Made by a program: the position numbers and the translations under genes. Shown one piece after another: positions 1 through 8,741 of a stretch of DNA of 64,000 nt; within the stretch, counting starts at the first letter, position 1, and each line of letters opens with the position of its first letter. The DNA comes from Bog-756 sp049517675. Lineage in GTDB: Bacteria; Actinomycetota; Acidimicrobiia; Acidimicrobiales; RAAP-2. The stretch covers positions 1-64,000 of the forward strand of contig JBEKRV010000001.1 in the NCBI GenBank assembly GCA_049517675.1. The letters run 5' to 3'. The notes beneath the pieces were generated by a model. The model was not told the DNA's origin, made no database searches, and saw only the letters and a program-made list of their open reading frames with translations.

Positions 1-2
1 GG

Positions 3-125
3 GTGCTGGAGCGCACCGGAGCGAGCGACGAGGACCCGGGCTGGACCTTCGTGCCCCAGCCGCCCTTCGGCCAGGAGCCGGGGCTCGGGATCGACCGGCC
101 ACCCGAGGCCGTGCCCCGGTGCTGA
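3..125 (+). CDS. C-terminal end of an unidentified protein, cut by the window edge
   Basis: An open frame runs in from the left edge and ends at TGA 123-125, giving about 40 residues that end in PEAVPRC. It is rich in Pro, Gly and acidic residues and has no motif I recognise. It converges on the epimerase gene that ends at 253. The frame could be chance in such GC-rich DNA, but the lack of another gene here and the usual gene density make a real 3' end plausible. Confidence 0.4.
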   Translation: MLERTGASDEDPGWTFVPQPPFGQEPGLGIDRPPEAVPRC

Positions 126-227
126 GCGGGACGGGACCGGGGAACCGGTGCCCGGCGGGGTGTAGGACGGGGTGCCCGGACGGGGACCGGATACGGGACC
201 CGGCGACCGGTGTCCGGCCCCGGCGTC

Positions 228-248
228 CGGCGATCGGCGATCGGCGAT
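228..248. repeat. three tandem copies of a 7-bp unit
   Basis: CGGCGAT is repeated three times in a row in the 127-base gap between two convergent gene ends (126-252). The rest of the gap is G- and C-rich with repeated ACCGG-like words. I see no clear terminator hairpin. Confidence 0.6.
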
Positions 249-252
249 CGGG

Positions 253-1218
253 CTAGAGCTCGCCAGCCTCGGTGAGCCTGTCCCGCACGAAACCGATCGT
301 GGCCGCCGTCCCCGTGCTGAGTTCCGTCCACGAACTCCAACCCAGCTGGATCCCTGCACGGGACGGGTCGAGGCAGTTCCGGGCCAACTCGCCTGGACGT
401 AGCGGCTTGAACTCAGGCTCCACGTCGACTCCGGCCTGAGTCGCCATCTCCCGGAAGAGGGTGTTGACGGATGTCTCCTTGCCGGTGCCGATATTGCACA
501 CCAGTCCCCCACCCTTGGTGGCAGCCCGAACGAATCCGTCGACCACGTCATCGACGTACACGAAATCCCGGGTCTGTTCGCCGTCGCCGAAGATGGTGAC
601 CGTCTGGCCTCGTAGCAGGCGCTCCGCGAAGATCGCCACCACACCGGCTTCGCCGTGGGGATCCTGGCGGGGTCCGTAGACATTGGCGAGGGCAAGGGCC
701 GCGAATTCGAGGGAGTGGAGTTCCCGGTAGGCGACGAGATAGTCGAGTGCGGCCTTCTTCGATACGCCGTAGGGCGACAGTGGATGCTGGGGGAGCGACT
801 CCTTCAGGGGGAGCTCGGACACGTCCGGCTCCCCGTAGAGCGTCCCGCCGCTCGCCGCGAAGACGACCCGCTGGGCACCTGCGCCTCGCGCTCCCTCGAG
901 GATCCGTAGTGTCCCGAGGAGATTCACGTCGGCATCGAAAACCGGGTCGGCGACCGAGACACGCACGTCGGCCTGGGCTGCGAAATGGAAGATGACGTCG
1001 GGGGACCGGCGGGTGATGAGTTCCACCACCTCGGGGGACCGGATGTCGAGACGATGGAATGACAGGTCATTGTCCGTCGATGCCCGCGCACCGGCGAGAT
1101 TGGCCAGCGACCCGGTCGACAGGTCGTCGATCACATCGACCGAGTGGCCTTCGGCGAGCAGGCGGTCGACGAGGGTCGAGCCGATGAAGCCCGCACCTCC
1201 GGTGACGAGGGCCTTCAT
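253..1218 (-). CDS. NAD-dependent sugar epimerase, UDP-glucose 4-epimerase-like
   Basis: A 321-residue extended short-chain dehydrogenase that probably interconverts UDP-glucose/UDP-galactose or their N-acetyl forms in the cytoplasm. The N terminus has the NAD-binding TGGAGFIGS at residues 6-14, then HFAAQADVRVS, and the catalytic YGVSK with a preceding ASGGTLYG. GDGEQTRDFVYVDD near residue 220 is typical of GalE-type enzymes. The ATG at 1218 lies 2 bases after the stop of the nucleotidyltransferase gene, and the coding frame upstream of it has no homology, so this start is well supported. It is the last gene of the envelope-sugar operon. The exact sugar substrate cannot be read from sequence; a dehydratase role is less likely. 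Confidence 0.85.
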   Translation of the reverse strand: MKALVTGGAGFIGSTLVDRLLAEGHSVDVIDDLSTGSLANLAGARASTDNDLSFHRLDIRSPEVVELITRRSPDVIFHFAAQADVRVSVADPVFDADVNLLGTLRILEGARGAGAQRVVFAASGGTLYGEPDVSELPLKESLPQHPLSPYGVSKKAALDYLVAYRELHSLEFAALALANVYGPRQDPHGEAGVVAIFAERLLRGQTVTIFGDGEQTRDFVYVDDVVDGFVRAATKGGGLVCNIGTGKETSVNTLFREMATQAGVDVEPEFKPLRPGELARNCLDPSRAGIQLGWSSWTELSTGTAATIGFVRDRLTEAGEL

Positions 1219-1220
1219 CG

Positions 1221-2312
1221 TCAGTTGACCACCGGAAAGCGCTCTCCGTCGAGCACGGTTCCTGACGGGATGACGGCCTCGGCACCGATGACCGACATGC
1301 CCGCAATGACACAACGCTGCCCCACGATGGCTCCCGGTCCGACGATGGAATGCTCCACTGTGGCTCGCGCCGCCACCCGTGCTCCCGGAAGCAGTACCGA
1401 GTCCGTCACCGTTGCCCCATGCTCGACGACCGACCTCGCTCCGATCACCGAGTCGGTAACCGCGGCGTTCGCCGCCACCGATGCCCCCCGGCCGATCAAC
1501 GACCTGGTCACCGTGCCGGAGGCGATGTCGACGGCGCCGATGGTCCACACGCCGGTCCCGAGGGAGGGATCGACCACCGCGTCCGGAGCCGGCGGTCCTC
1601 CCCGACGCCCGCTCAGCAGGTCACGGTGGGCACGTAAGAACGCGTCGGGGGTGCCGGTATCGAGCCAGTAGGCATCGGAACCCTGGGCGTACAGGGTGCC
1701 GTCGGACACCATCGCCGGGAAGGTCTCCCGTTCGATGGAGACACGGACGTCTGGTGCGATACGACCTACGACCGAAGGCTCGAGGATGTAGATACCGGCA
1801 TTGATGAGATTGGTCGGAGCCTCGTCACGCGGCGGCTTCTCGATGAAGGCCGTCACCTTGCCTTCCGGGTCGGTCGGGACGACGCCGAAGCTGCTCGGAT
1901 CGTCGACCGGGGTGAGGCCGATGGTCCCTTCCGCTCCCCTCAGCCGATGGAAGTCGACGAGCCCCCTGATGTCGAAATCGGTGAGGACGTCGCCGTTCAG
2001 CACCACGAATGTGTCATCGATCCCACCGAACGCTGCGGCAAACCGGATGGCGCCGGCAGTGTCGAGCGGGCTCGGCTCGACCGCATAGGTGGAGCGGACG
2101 CCGGCGATGGTCCCTTCCGGGTAGGCGTTGGTGAACGCATCGGGTCGGTACCCGAGGGAGAGTACGGCCTCATCGATCCCGTGGGCGGCGAGATGACCGA
2201 GCACGCGCTCGATCATGGGCTGCTCCACGATCGGGAGCATCTGCTTGGGGGCGGTGAGCGTCAGCGGCCGGAGGCGGGTTCCCTCGCCGCCGACTAGGAC
2301 GACGGCTCTCAC
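1221..2312 (-). CDS. manB: mannose-1-phosphate guanylyltransferase-like nucleotidyltransferase
   Basis: Likely makes GDP-mannose from mannose-1-phosphate and GTP. The N-terminal nucleotidyltransferase domain (about 1-235) has LVGGEGTRLRPLT, the metal-binding LNGDVLTD and FIEKPP. The C-terminal third is a left-handed beta-helix of hexapeptide repeats (VTDSVIGARSVVEHGATV and similar). Overall layout and length (363 aa) resemble mycobacterial ManB. In Mycobacterium tuberculosis manB lies next to wbbL and rmlD; the same gene set is seen here. The GTG start overlaps the upstream gene's TGA as GTGA, which implies translational coupling. A glucose-1-phosphate thymidylyltransferase of the long type is the main alternative. 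Confidence 0.8.
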   Translation of the reverse strand: MRAVVLVGGEGTRLRPLTLTAPKQMLPIVEQPMIERVLGHLAAHGIDEAVLSLGYRPDAFTNAYPEGTIAGVRSTYAVEPSPLDTAGAIRFAAAFGGIDDTFVVLNGDVLTDFDIRGLVDFHRLRGAEGTIGLTPVDDPSSFGVVPTDPEGKVTAFIEKPPRDEAPTNLINAGIYILEPSVVGRIAPDVRVSIERETFPAMVSDGTLYAQGSDAYWLDTGTPDAFLRAHRDLLSGRRGGPPAPDAVVDPSLGTGVWTIGAVDIASGTVTRSLIGRGASVAANAAVTDSVIGARSVVEHGATVTDSVLLPGARVAARATVEHSIVGPGAIVGQRCVIAGMSVIGAEAVIPSGTVLDGERFPVVN

Positions 2313-3154
2313 CCCTTCGTTCCGCCAGGTTTCGTCGTCGAGGTGGAACTACCCGCTGCGGTGGTCGCCGTGGTTGACGTCGGTGCGGTGGTCGAGGTCG
2401 GAGCCGTCGTCGGGGTCGACGTCGGCGCAGTCGTCGGAGTCGAGGTCGGAGTGGACGGGCCGGATTCATCGGCGGTGATCAGATTGGTGATCGCCGACGC
2501 AGGCGGCTTCGGGATCGAGGCACTGGCCGGGACGAACGCCATGGTGATCAGCTGACCGTTCTGGAACAGGAGGCTCTGCGGGTCACCGGCGGTCTCGGAG
2601 CCCTGCTTCGAGGTGAAGTTCGGCCAGCTGTAGACGATCACGACGCCGGGCTTGCCGGAGTCCGGCGTGCCCTTGGGGCAGACGTCGCCATTCGTGTAGG
2701 CCGGCTTGCCCGGATACTGGAGCGTCGAGTCGGTGAGCGCGAGACCCTTGTAAAGCGATACGAACTTTCCGAGGGTGGCGTTCGATCCTGACTCCGAGTT
2801 GCTACGCGGCGAGACGGTCACAACGCCGTTCCCGTTGGAATGCAGACCGGTCTGTGAGGTCGTGGAACTGCTGGCCGACGACTTGTCGGTGTTGGCCGGC
2901 AGGTCGGGTTGCATGGTGCCGCAGATGTCCGTGCCCAATGCCACGTACCAGGTCTGACTCGTCGTCGGCGGCCCGGAGGAGGAGGTCGACCGGTGGCTCA
3001 GTTGGTACCGGCTCAGACCGACCAGTGCCAAGCCGACGATGATGATGAGGGCCAGGCTGGCATACCAGTTGACGGGCATCTGCCCGCGATACGTCCGCCC
3101 GCCACCTGTGGTGGCGGCGCGCTGCACCCATTTGCCCGTCGAGTTGCTCGCCAT
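2309..3154 (-). CDS. single-pass membrane protein with Thr/Pro-rich repeat tail
   Basis: 281 residues with no family I recognise. A basic N terminus is followed by one membrane helix (about residues 31-47, ASLALIIIVGLALVGL), then an outside region of about 170 residues with two cysteines (DICG and DVCP) that could pair, and a tail of repeated TPTTAPTS-type units from about residue 237. The layout suggests a wall- or membrane-anchored protein with a flexible, possibly glycosylated stalk. It sits between wbbL and manB homologues and overlaps the latter by 4 bases, so a role in envelope polysaccharide assembly is an inference from context. A TAGGGT hexamer lies 11 bases before the ATG. Confidence 0.7.
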   Translation of the reverse strand: MASNSTGKWVQRAATTGGGRTYRGQMPVNWYASLALIIIVGLALVGLSRYQLSHRSTSSSGPPTTSQTWYVALGTDICGTMQPDLPANTDKSSASSSTTSQTGLHSNGNGVVTVSPRSNSESGSNATLGKFVSLYKGLALTDSTLQYPGKPAYTNGDVCPKGTPDSGKPGVVIVYSWPNFTSKQGSETAGDPQSLLFQNGQLITMAFVPASASIPKPPASAITNLITADESGPSTPTSTPTTAPTSTPTTAPTSTTAPTSTTATTAAGSSTSTTKPGGTKG

Positions 3155-3215
3155 GATCGACCGACACCCTACAACGTCCAGTCGCCGCTCCTTGCAGCGG
3201 GCTGGCCGGGCCCGC

Positions 3216-4220
3216 CTACCGCCCGGTGGCCCTGGCGAGACATGCCAGGCCGGCTCGGGTCATCACCCCGATCGCAATCAACGGCAGCAGCGCTCGCCGC
3301 CAGCCCGCCGACGATCGGGAGGCGAACCGGAGTAGCGAGCGGTGGTGCTCGAGGATCATCCGGTAGGGGTGACGGTCGGTCGATCGGCCCTGGATGTGGG
3401 TGACCTCGGCCACGGGTGAGTAGGCGATCCGCCACCCGCACCGCTCCAGCCGCCAGCACAGGTCCACGTCCTCCAGGTACATGAAATAGGACTCGTCGAA
3501 ACCACCCACCTCCTCGAATGCCGTCCGTCGGACCAGGAAGCACGCCCCGGACACCCAATCCACCTTCTGCACGTCGGTGCCGGCACTGTCGAGTTCGGTC
3601 CGCTGGTACGCGCGGGTGAACCGGTTGTCAGGGGCGAAGATCCCGAGCAGGGCGTGGCCGGCGGCGTCCACCATCGAGGGGAACCGGCGGGCCGACGGGT
3701 AGCGGTCACCCGACGGGGTTCGGATCAGTGGACCGACGAGCGCGCACCCCGGATCGGCGTCGAGGGCGTCCACGAGTGCCGCCACCGCTCCGGCCGGCAC
3801 CTCCAGGTCGGGATTGCAGACGAGCACCATCGGGGCCGAGGTCGCGGCGACTCCCCGATTGGCCGCCGCGCCGTAACCCAGGTTGCCTCCCGGGATGATG
3901 ACCTCGATCCCGGGAACCGCCGACTCGGCGGAAACCAGCGAACCATCCGTTGATCCGTTGTCGACCACGACGAGCTCGCTGAGGCCGGCTTCCTGCAGGT
4001 CGGAGACGCACGTGGCGAGCGATGACCCCGACTCGTAGTTGACCACCACGGCGGCAATGGCTTCGGTCAGCGATTCCTGGTGGAACGCCCCGGAATCGCC
4101 GGCCGGAGCGTCGCGCACTCCTCCCCCACCCACACCGGCCCGGGCACCGGCCCTGCCACCGGCCCTGCGACCTGCACCGACGCCGGCCCCTTCAACCCCG
4201 GCGCCGGCGCCGCCGGTCAC
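3216..4220 (-). CDS. family 2 glycosyltransferase, WbbL-like rhamnosyltransferase
   Basis: Probably adds rhamnose to a polyprenyl-linked N-acetylglucosamine at the cytoplasmic membrane face, by similarity to actinobacterial WbbL. Motifs include VVVDNGSTDGS, CNPDLEVPAG, VSGACFLVRR and the catalytic YFMYLEDVDLCWRL near residue 255; STDRHPYRMILEHHRSLLRFA near the C terminus is typical of WbbL. The first 50 residues are a Gly/Ala/Arg low-complexity stretch not found in the family, encoded by a run of GCCGGC-like words at 4100-4215. The GTG start at 4220 overlaps the previous gene's TGA as GTGA, supporting the long form, though a later start cannot be excluded. Confidence 0.85.
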   Translation of the reverse strand: MTGGAGAGVEGAGVGAGRRAGGRAGARAGVGGGGVRDAPAGDSGAFHQESLTEAIAAVVVNYESGSSLATCVSDLQEAGLSELVVVDNGSTDGSLVSAESAVPGIEVIIPGGNLGYGAAANRGVAATSAPMVLVCNPDLEVPAGAVAALVDALDADPGCALVGPLIRTPSGDRYPSARRFPSMVDAAGHALLGIFAPDNRFTRAYQRTELDSAGTDVQKVDWVSGACFLVRRTAFEEVGGFDESYFMYLEDVDLCWRLERCGWRIAYSPVAEVTHIQGRSTDRHPYRMILEHHRSLLRFASRSSAGWRRALLPLIAIGVMTRAGLACLARATGR

Positions 4221-4984
4221 GATTCGATCCGCGTGAACCGGTACTTGATCAGGGCACGCAGAGCGCCGATTCCGTCACGCCAAGTGATCTTCTTGCCCTC
4301 GCTCGCCTCGCGTCCGGCATAGGAGATCGGTACCTCGTAGATCCGGAACCCCCGTCGGAGCACCTTGGCCGTGATCTCCGGCTCGAAGTCGAACTTGTCG
4401 GACTCGACGGTGATCCCTTCCAGGACCTGCCGGTCGAAGAGCTTGTAGCAGGTCTCCATGTCCGACATGGTGGAGGAGTACAGCACGTTGGTCACCAGGG
4501 ACAGGAAGCGGTTGCCGATCCAGTGGAGGGGCATCATGTTCTTGCGCTCTCCGGTGAACCGACTGCCGTAGACGACCCGCGCCTTGCCCCGCATGATGGG
4601 CTCGAGCAGCCGCGGCCAGTCCTCGGGGTCGTACTCGAGGTCCGCGTCCTGGATGAGGAGCAGGTCGCCCCGGGCACTGGCCATACCGGTGCGGATGGCC
4701 GCACCCTTGCCCTTGTTGACCGGATGGGTCAGGACCCGCACGGTCGAGTCACCGAGCGCCGTCAGCACCTTGTCGGTGCCGTCCGACGAACCGTCGTCGA
4801 CCACGATGACCTCGACGTCCACGGGTACGTCGACCGCCCTGATCCTGCGAATCACCTCGGCCACGGTCACCCGTTCGTTGTAGACCGGCACGATCACCGA
4901 CAGCAGCCGGAACGTCCGGAGGCCGTCGTCCGACCCGTCGACCGGGAGCGCCCCGCTCGCTTCGTTCCCATCGGACTCAGGCAT
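4217..4984 (-). CDS. family 2 glycosyltransferase, polyprenyl-phosphate sugar synthase type
   Basis: A 255-residue soluble GT-A enzyme like dolichyl-phosphate mannose synthase. It would move a sugar from a nucleotide donor to a polyprenyl phosphate carrier. Motifs are VIVPVYNE, VIVVDDGSSDGT, the DXD-type QDADLEY, and YGSRFTGERKN; no C-terminal membrane helices follow, unlike the GtrB type. The ATG at 4984 has AAGGAG 9 bases upstream, so I chose it over a start 33 codons earlier. It leads the chain of overlapping genes that continues with the WbbL-like enzyme. Donor and acceptor are not determinable from sequence. Confidence 0.85.
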   Translation of the reverse strand: MPESDGNEASGALPVDGSDDGLRTFRLLSVIVPVYNERVTVAEVIRRIRAVDVPVDVEVIVVDDGSSDGTDKVLTALGDSTVRVLTHPVNKGKGAAIRTGMASARGDLLLIQDADLEYDPEDWPRLLEPIMRGKARVVYGSRFTGERKNMMPLHWIGNRFLSLVTNVLYSSTMSDMETCYKLFDRQVLEGITVESDKFDFEPEITAKVLRRGFRIYEVPISYAGREASEGKKITWRDGIGALRALIKYRFTRIES

Positions 4985-5101
4985 GAACCGGTGCTCCTTG
5001 CTCGGCCCCCGGTATCGGGGTGCTCCCATTCTCCACGATCGCGACGGCCCGCACTCCGACCGGTGCCCGACCGTGCCCGACATGCTGCGCCACCGACCGA
5101 C

Positions 5102-6064
5102 TCACGCGCTCGAACTTCGGTCGCCCAGACCGGCATCCTCGGCCAGGTAGGCAGCGGTCCGGGACAGGCCGACCTCGAGAGTGGTGGTCGGCTCCCAGCC
5201 GAGTTCGGCGCGGGCCACGGTGATGTCGGGACGGCGCCGGGTCGGGTCGTCGGTGGGCAGCGGGAGATGTTCGACGGTCGAGGCCGAAGCGACCAGCTCG
5301 ATGACGGTCCGGGCCAACTGGATCACCGTGTACTCGTCCGGATTGCCGATGTTGACAGGTCCGGTGAGATCCGAGTCGAAAAGAGCCAGGAGGCCGCGGA
5401 CCTCGTCGTCGACGTAGCAGAGGCTTCGGGTCTGGGTCCCGTCCCCATAGACGGTGAGCGGTTCACCCCGCATGGCCTGGAGGAGGAAGTTGGAGACGAC
5501 CCGTCCGTCGTCGGGCCGCAGCCGGGGGCCGTACGTGTTGAAGATGCGGGCGATCCCCACATCGGTGTCCCGGAGCCGGCGGTGGGCCATGGTGAGCGCC
5601 TCCGAAAACCGCTTGGCCTCGTCGTAGACGCTGCGTGGGCCTACGGGGTTGACATTGCCCCAATAGCCCTCCGACTGCGGGTGCACGTCGGGGTCCCCGT
5701 AGACCTCGCTCGTCGAGGCCATGAGGAAGCGGGCACCGTGGCGCTCGGCGAGTTCCAGGCCATGGCGGGTCCCTTCACTGCCGACTGCCAACGTCTCGAG
5801 CGGGAGGGCCAGGTAGTCGGGGGGCGACGCCGGGCTGGCCAGGTTGCAGACCCCGGTCACCGTCCCGTCCACCGGTATGCCCGTCGACACATCGGCTTCG
5901 ACCAGTTCGAATCCGGGGTGGTCGAGGAGGTGGGCGATGTTTGCCTTTCGACCGGTCGAGAAGTCGTCGACACAGACGACCGCGTCGCCGCGATCGAGGA
6001 GCTGGTCGCACAGATGTGAGCCGAGGAAACCCGACCCGCCGAGCACGACCACGCGACCGCTCAT
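5102..6064 (-). CDS. uxs: UDP-glucuronate decarboxylase (UDP-xylose synthase)
   Basis: Converts UDP-glucuronate to UDP-xylose with bound NAD. The 320-residue protein has GGSGFLGSHL at the N terminus, the family signature LASPASPPDY near residue 80, STSEVYGDP, SEGYWGNVNPVGPRSVYDEAK containing the YxxxK pair, and RIFNTYGPRL. These together are diagnostic of UXS rather than of general epimerases. The ATG at 6064 overlaps the ugd stop (ATGA), so the two consecutive pathway enzymes are translationally coupled. UDP-xylose implies a xylose- or pentose-containing envelope polymer, or control of Ugd by end-product inhibition. Confidence 0.9.
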   Translation of the reverse strand: MSGRVVVLGGSGFLGSHLCDQLLDRGDAVVCVDDFSTGRKANIAHLLDHPGFELVEADVSTGIPVDGTVTGVCNLASPASPPDYLALPLETLAVGSEGTRHGLELAERHGARFLMASTSEVYGDPDVHPQSEGYWGNVNPVGPRSVYDEAKRFSEALTMAHRRLRDTDVGIARIFNTYGPRLRPDDGRVVSNFLLQAMRGEPLTVYGDGTQTRSLCYVDDEVRGLLALFDSDLTGPVNIGNPDEYTVIQLARTVIELVASASTVEHLPLPTDDPTRRRPDITVARAELGWEPTTTLEVGLSRTAAYLAEDAGLGDRSSSA

Positions 6065-7515
6065 CGACGTCCGATGCCCACGTAGGAGAACCCGAGGCGG
6101 CGCACCTGGGCGGGATCGAGGAGGTTCCTGGCGTCGACGAGCACCGGAGCGGCAAGGGCGTCGCGCACCTTGATGAAATCGAGCCACCGGAACTCGTCCC
6201 ACTCGGTCAGCACGACCACCGCGGCCGCTCCTTCACAGGCCGCATAGGCGTCCGGATAGGCGAGGAGCGACCCGGCCCCGTCCGCCGTCGACGCCTCGAT
6301 ACCGGGAACCGGAATCGACCCGGCGGCTTCCGGAACCGACACAGTCGGGTCGAAGGCCCGGACCTCGGCGCCGCCCGCCACCAGGCGGAGCGCGACCTCG
6401 ACGGCAGGCGAGTTGCGCAGGTCGTCGGTGCCGGCCTTGAACGTCAGACCCCATACAGCGATGACCGCTCCGGCGAAGTCGCCCTCCTCCGGGCCCGCGT
6501 GGAGCGACGGGCCCACGGCGGCCTTCACTTTGGCCACCACGCGTTCGAACTGCTCGTCGTTGGTGGCGATCGCGCCCTTCAGGAATGAGAAGTCGTATCC
6601 GGCCTGCTCGGCGATGTGGACGAGGGCACGGGTATCCTTCGGGAGGCAGCTCCCGCCCCATCCGGGCCCGGGCTTCAAGTACTCGAAGCCGATCCTCCTG
6701 TCGTAGCCGAGGCCGAGGATCACGTCGCGGACGTCGGCACCGACCGCCTCGCACAGTCCGGCCACCGCGTTGACGAAGCTCAGCTTCGTGGCCAGGAAGG
6801 CGTTCGAGGCGTACTTGATGGTCTCCGCGGTGGCCGCGTCGGTGATCAGGAGGGGGGCCTGTGTGCCGGCGAACAGCTCTCCAACCCTGGCAGCGGCCGA
6901 CTGGTCATCGGCGCCGACGACGATCCGTTCGGGATGCAGGCTGTCCGGGACAGCCGTCCCCTCTCGCAGGAACTCGGGATTGGAGACGACTTGGACATCG
7001 GTGCGACCCAGCACACGCTCGACCACGAGGGTCGACCCGACCGGCACGGTCGACTTGTTGACGATGATCGTGCCCGGTGCCAGGTGAGGACCGATCTCGG
7101 CCGCGACCGCCTCGACGTAGGAGAGGTCGGCCGAGCCGTCGTCGCCCTGCGGAGTCGGCACACAGAGGAACACGAACTCGGCGCCCCGGATCGCCGCGGT
7201 GGCACCCAGGACGAACCGGAGGTTTCCCGCCTGCTGGCCCTCGCGGACCAGGTCCTCGAGGTGGTCCTCGACGATGGGTACCTCACCGCGCTGCAGCATG
7301 TCGACCTTGCGGGGGTCGGCGTCGCCGCAGGTGACCCGGTGACCGAGGTGCGCCAAGGTGGCCGCAGTCGGGAGACCCACGTAACCGACGCCGATCACGG
7401 CGACCGTGTGGACCGGACCGGTTGGCGGTCGTCCGAAGGCTGATGCCTCGGGTGCACCTGAACGGTCGGGCCCCGGATCACCTCCGTGGGCGAAGAGCGT
7501 CGAGCTCACTGACAT
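6061..7515 (-). CDS. ugd: UDP-glucose 6-dehydrogenase
   Basis: Oxidises UDP-glucose to UDP-glucuronate with two NAD+ in the cytoplasm. The 484-residue protein has an N-terminal Rossmann fold (AVIGVGYVGLPTA from about residue 39), the VNKSTVPVG loop, NPEFLREG, and the catalytic cysteine in GGSCLPKD near residue 290, followed by LTFKAGTDDLRNSP in the C-terminal domain. About 37 extra residues of Gly/Pro-rich sequence precede the Rossmann fold. It feeds uxs, which overlaps its end. The promoter presumably lies in the 281-base gap upstream; I did not find a convincing hexamer close to the ATG. Confidence 0.93.
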   Translation of the reverse strand: MSVSSTLFAHGGDPGPDRSGAPEASAFGRPPTGPVHTVAVIGVGYVGLPTAATLAHLGHRVTCGDADPRKVDMLQRGEVPIVEDHLEDLVREGQQAGNLRFVLGATAAIRGAEFVFLCVPTPQGDDGSADLSYVEAVAAEIGPHLAPGTIIVNKSTVPVGSTLVVERVLGRTDVQVVSNPEFLREGTAVPDSLHPERIVVGADDQSAAARVGELFAGTQAPLLITDAATAETIKYASNAFLATKLSFVNAVAGLCEAVGADVRDVILGLGYDRRIGFEYLKPGPGWGGSCLPKDTRALVHIAEQAGYDFSFLKGAIATNDEQFERVVAKVKAAVGPSLHAGPEEGDFAGAVIAVWGLTFKAGTDDLRNSPAVEVALRLVAGGAEVRAFDPTVSVPEAAGSIPVPGIEASTADGAGSLLAYPDAYAACEGAAAVVVLTEWDEFRWLDFIKVRDALAAPVLVDARNLLDPAQVRRLGFSYVGIGRR

Positions 7516-7677
7516 TGCGGGTCACGTCCCATCATCTGGTCGGTCACCACCCATCGGGTTGGTGGAGGTCATGTACAGGGATTCGGTGTCGGTACGGTCG
7601 ACCCCGAGCCGGTTCGTCCCGGTGGAGCCTGTGTTCCCCAGCCCAATTCTGCAACATCGCACGGTCACCAGGCCACA

Positions 7678-7760
7678 CGGCGCTGGACCACAGGGCCACG
7701 CGGCGCTGGGCCACTCGGCGCTGGGCCACTCGGCGCTGGGCAACTCGGCACTGGGAAACG
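7678..7760. repeat. 15-bp tandem repeat array between ugd and rmlD
   Basis: Four head-to-tail copies of CGGCGCTGGGCCACT-like units fill 7701-7760 (two exact, then one and four changes), with a fifth diverged copy at 7678-7692 set off by 8 bases. The array sits just beyond the rmlD stop. The remainder of the gap 7516-7796 shows nothing I can name. Units contain GGCC and GGCGC but do not form a strong hairpin with a T-run. Confidence 0.75.
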
Positions 7761-7796
7761 GGGCCACTCCGGAGGCTTCCCCGACACCCGAGGCCA

Positions 7797-8741
7797 TCAG
7801 GGGGCGGACAGGGCCTCGACCAGCCGGGCGAGGGCGTCCTGCCAGGGTGGCATGGCGGGGAGCCCGGAGAGCCGGAGGGCGGCATTGTCCAGGCGCGAGT
7901 TCGCAGGTCTCGGTGCGGGGCGGGGCGGGTCGAGGTCGGACGTGGCGATCGGTTCGACCCGGGCCGGGTCGAACCCGGCCGCCGACATGGTGGCCTGGAC
8001 GAACCCGAACCACGTGGTCTCCCCCTGGTTGGTGACGTGGAACGTGCCCGGTCGCCGGTCGACGCCGAGCCGGACGACGGCACGGGCAAGGTCCGCGGTG
8101 AAGGTGGGGCACCCGTGCTGGTCGTCGACGAACCGCAGTATCCCGTCCGGCGGGTCGGTGGCCAGTCGGAGCACCGTCTTGACCATGTTCGCCCCGTGGG
8201 CGCCGCTCACCCAGGCGGTGCGCACGATCGTGGCCGACACCCCGCAAAGTGAGCGGATCTCCTGCTCGCCGCCCAGTTTGCTCCGGCCATAGACCGAACA
8301 GGGCGCCGGTCGGTCCCACTCGACGTAGGGGCGGGACTCCCGGCCGTCGAACACGTAGTCGGTCGAGATGTACACGATGTGGGCGCCCACCGACGCAGCG
8401 GCCTCCGACATGTGGCGCGTGCCCATCGCATTCACGGCGAACGCCGTGTCGGGGTCGGATTCGCAGGCGTCCACGGCCGTGAAGGCGCCTCCGTGGAGTA
8501 TCAGCTCCGGGCGGAATTCCTCGACCGCATCCCGCACGGCGTCGCGGTCCACCAGATCGAGTGTGTCGATGTCCGTGGACAGGACCTCGAAGGTTCCCGG
8601 AGCGACGGGGCCGAGCAGGTTCCCGTCGAGCCGTTCGTGGGGAACGCCCCCGGCAGGGACGACGCCCTCCAGAACGTCGCGCACGTCCCGTCCGAGCTGG
8701 CCATTGCCGCCGGTGACGAGGACCCGTCGGGGCTGGCTCAC
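7797..8741 (-). CDS. rmlD: dTDP-4-dehydrorhamnose reductase
   Basis: Last step of dTDP-L-rhamnose synthesis, reducing dTDP-4-keto-rhamnose with NADPH. The 314-residue protein begins VSQPRRVLVTGGNGQLGRDV, has ELILHGGAFTAVDACE, YISTDYVFDG, and the catalytic YGRSKLGGE, all typical of RmlD. The GTG start at 8741 overlaps the rmlB stop as GTGA. Its product feeds the WbbL-like transferase encoded about 4 kb downstream. The frame is open 33 codons further upstream, but that segment lacks homology. Confidence 0.93.
   Translation of the reverse strand: MSQPRRVLVTGGNGQLGRDVRDVLEGVVPAGGVPHERLDGNLLGPVAPGTFEVLSTDIDTLDLVDRDAVRDAVEEFRPELILHGGAFTAVDACESDPDTAFAVNAMGTRHMSEAAASVGAHIVYISTDYVFDGRESRPYVEWDRPAPCSVYGRSKLGGEQEIRSLCGVSATIVRTAWVSGAHGANMVKTVLRLATDPPDGILRFVDDQHGCPTFTADLARAVVRLGVDRRPGTFHVTNQGETTWFGFVQATMSAAGFDPARVEPIATSDLDPPRPAPRPANSRLDNAALRLSGLPAMPPWQDALARLVEALSAP

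Noticed and set aside
4070..4220. Separate small gene or regulatory repeat in the Gly/Ala/Arg-coding stretch at the start of the WbbL-like gene
   Set aside because: The stretch is in frame with the transferase, and its GTG overlaps the previous stop. It looks like simple GC-rich sequence expansion.
7678..7760. CRISPR array
   Set aside because: The repeats are 15 bases with no spacers, and there are no cas genes in the window. The same holds for the 26255-26356 array.
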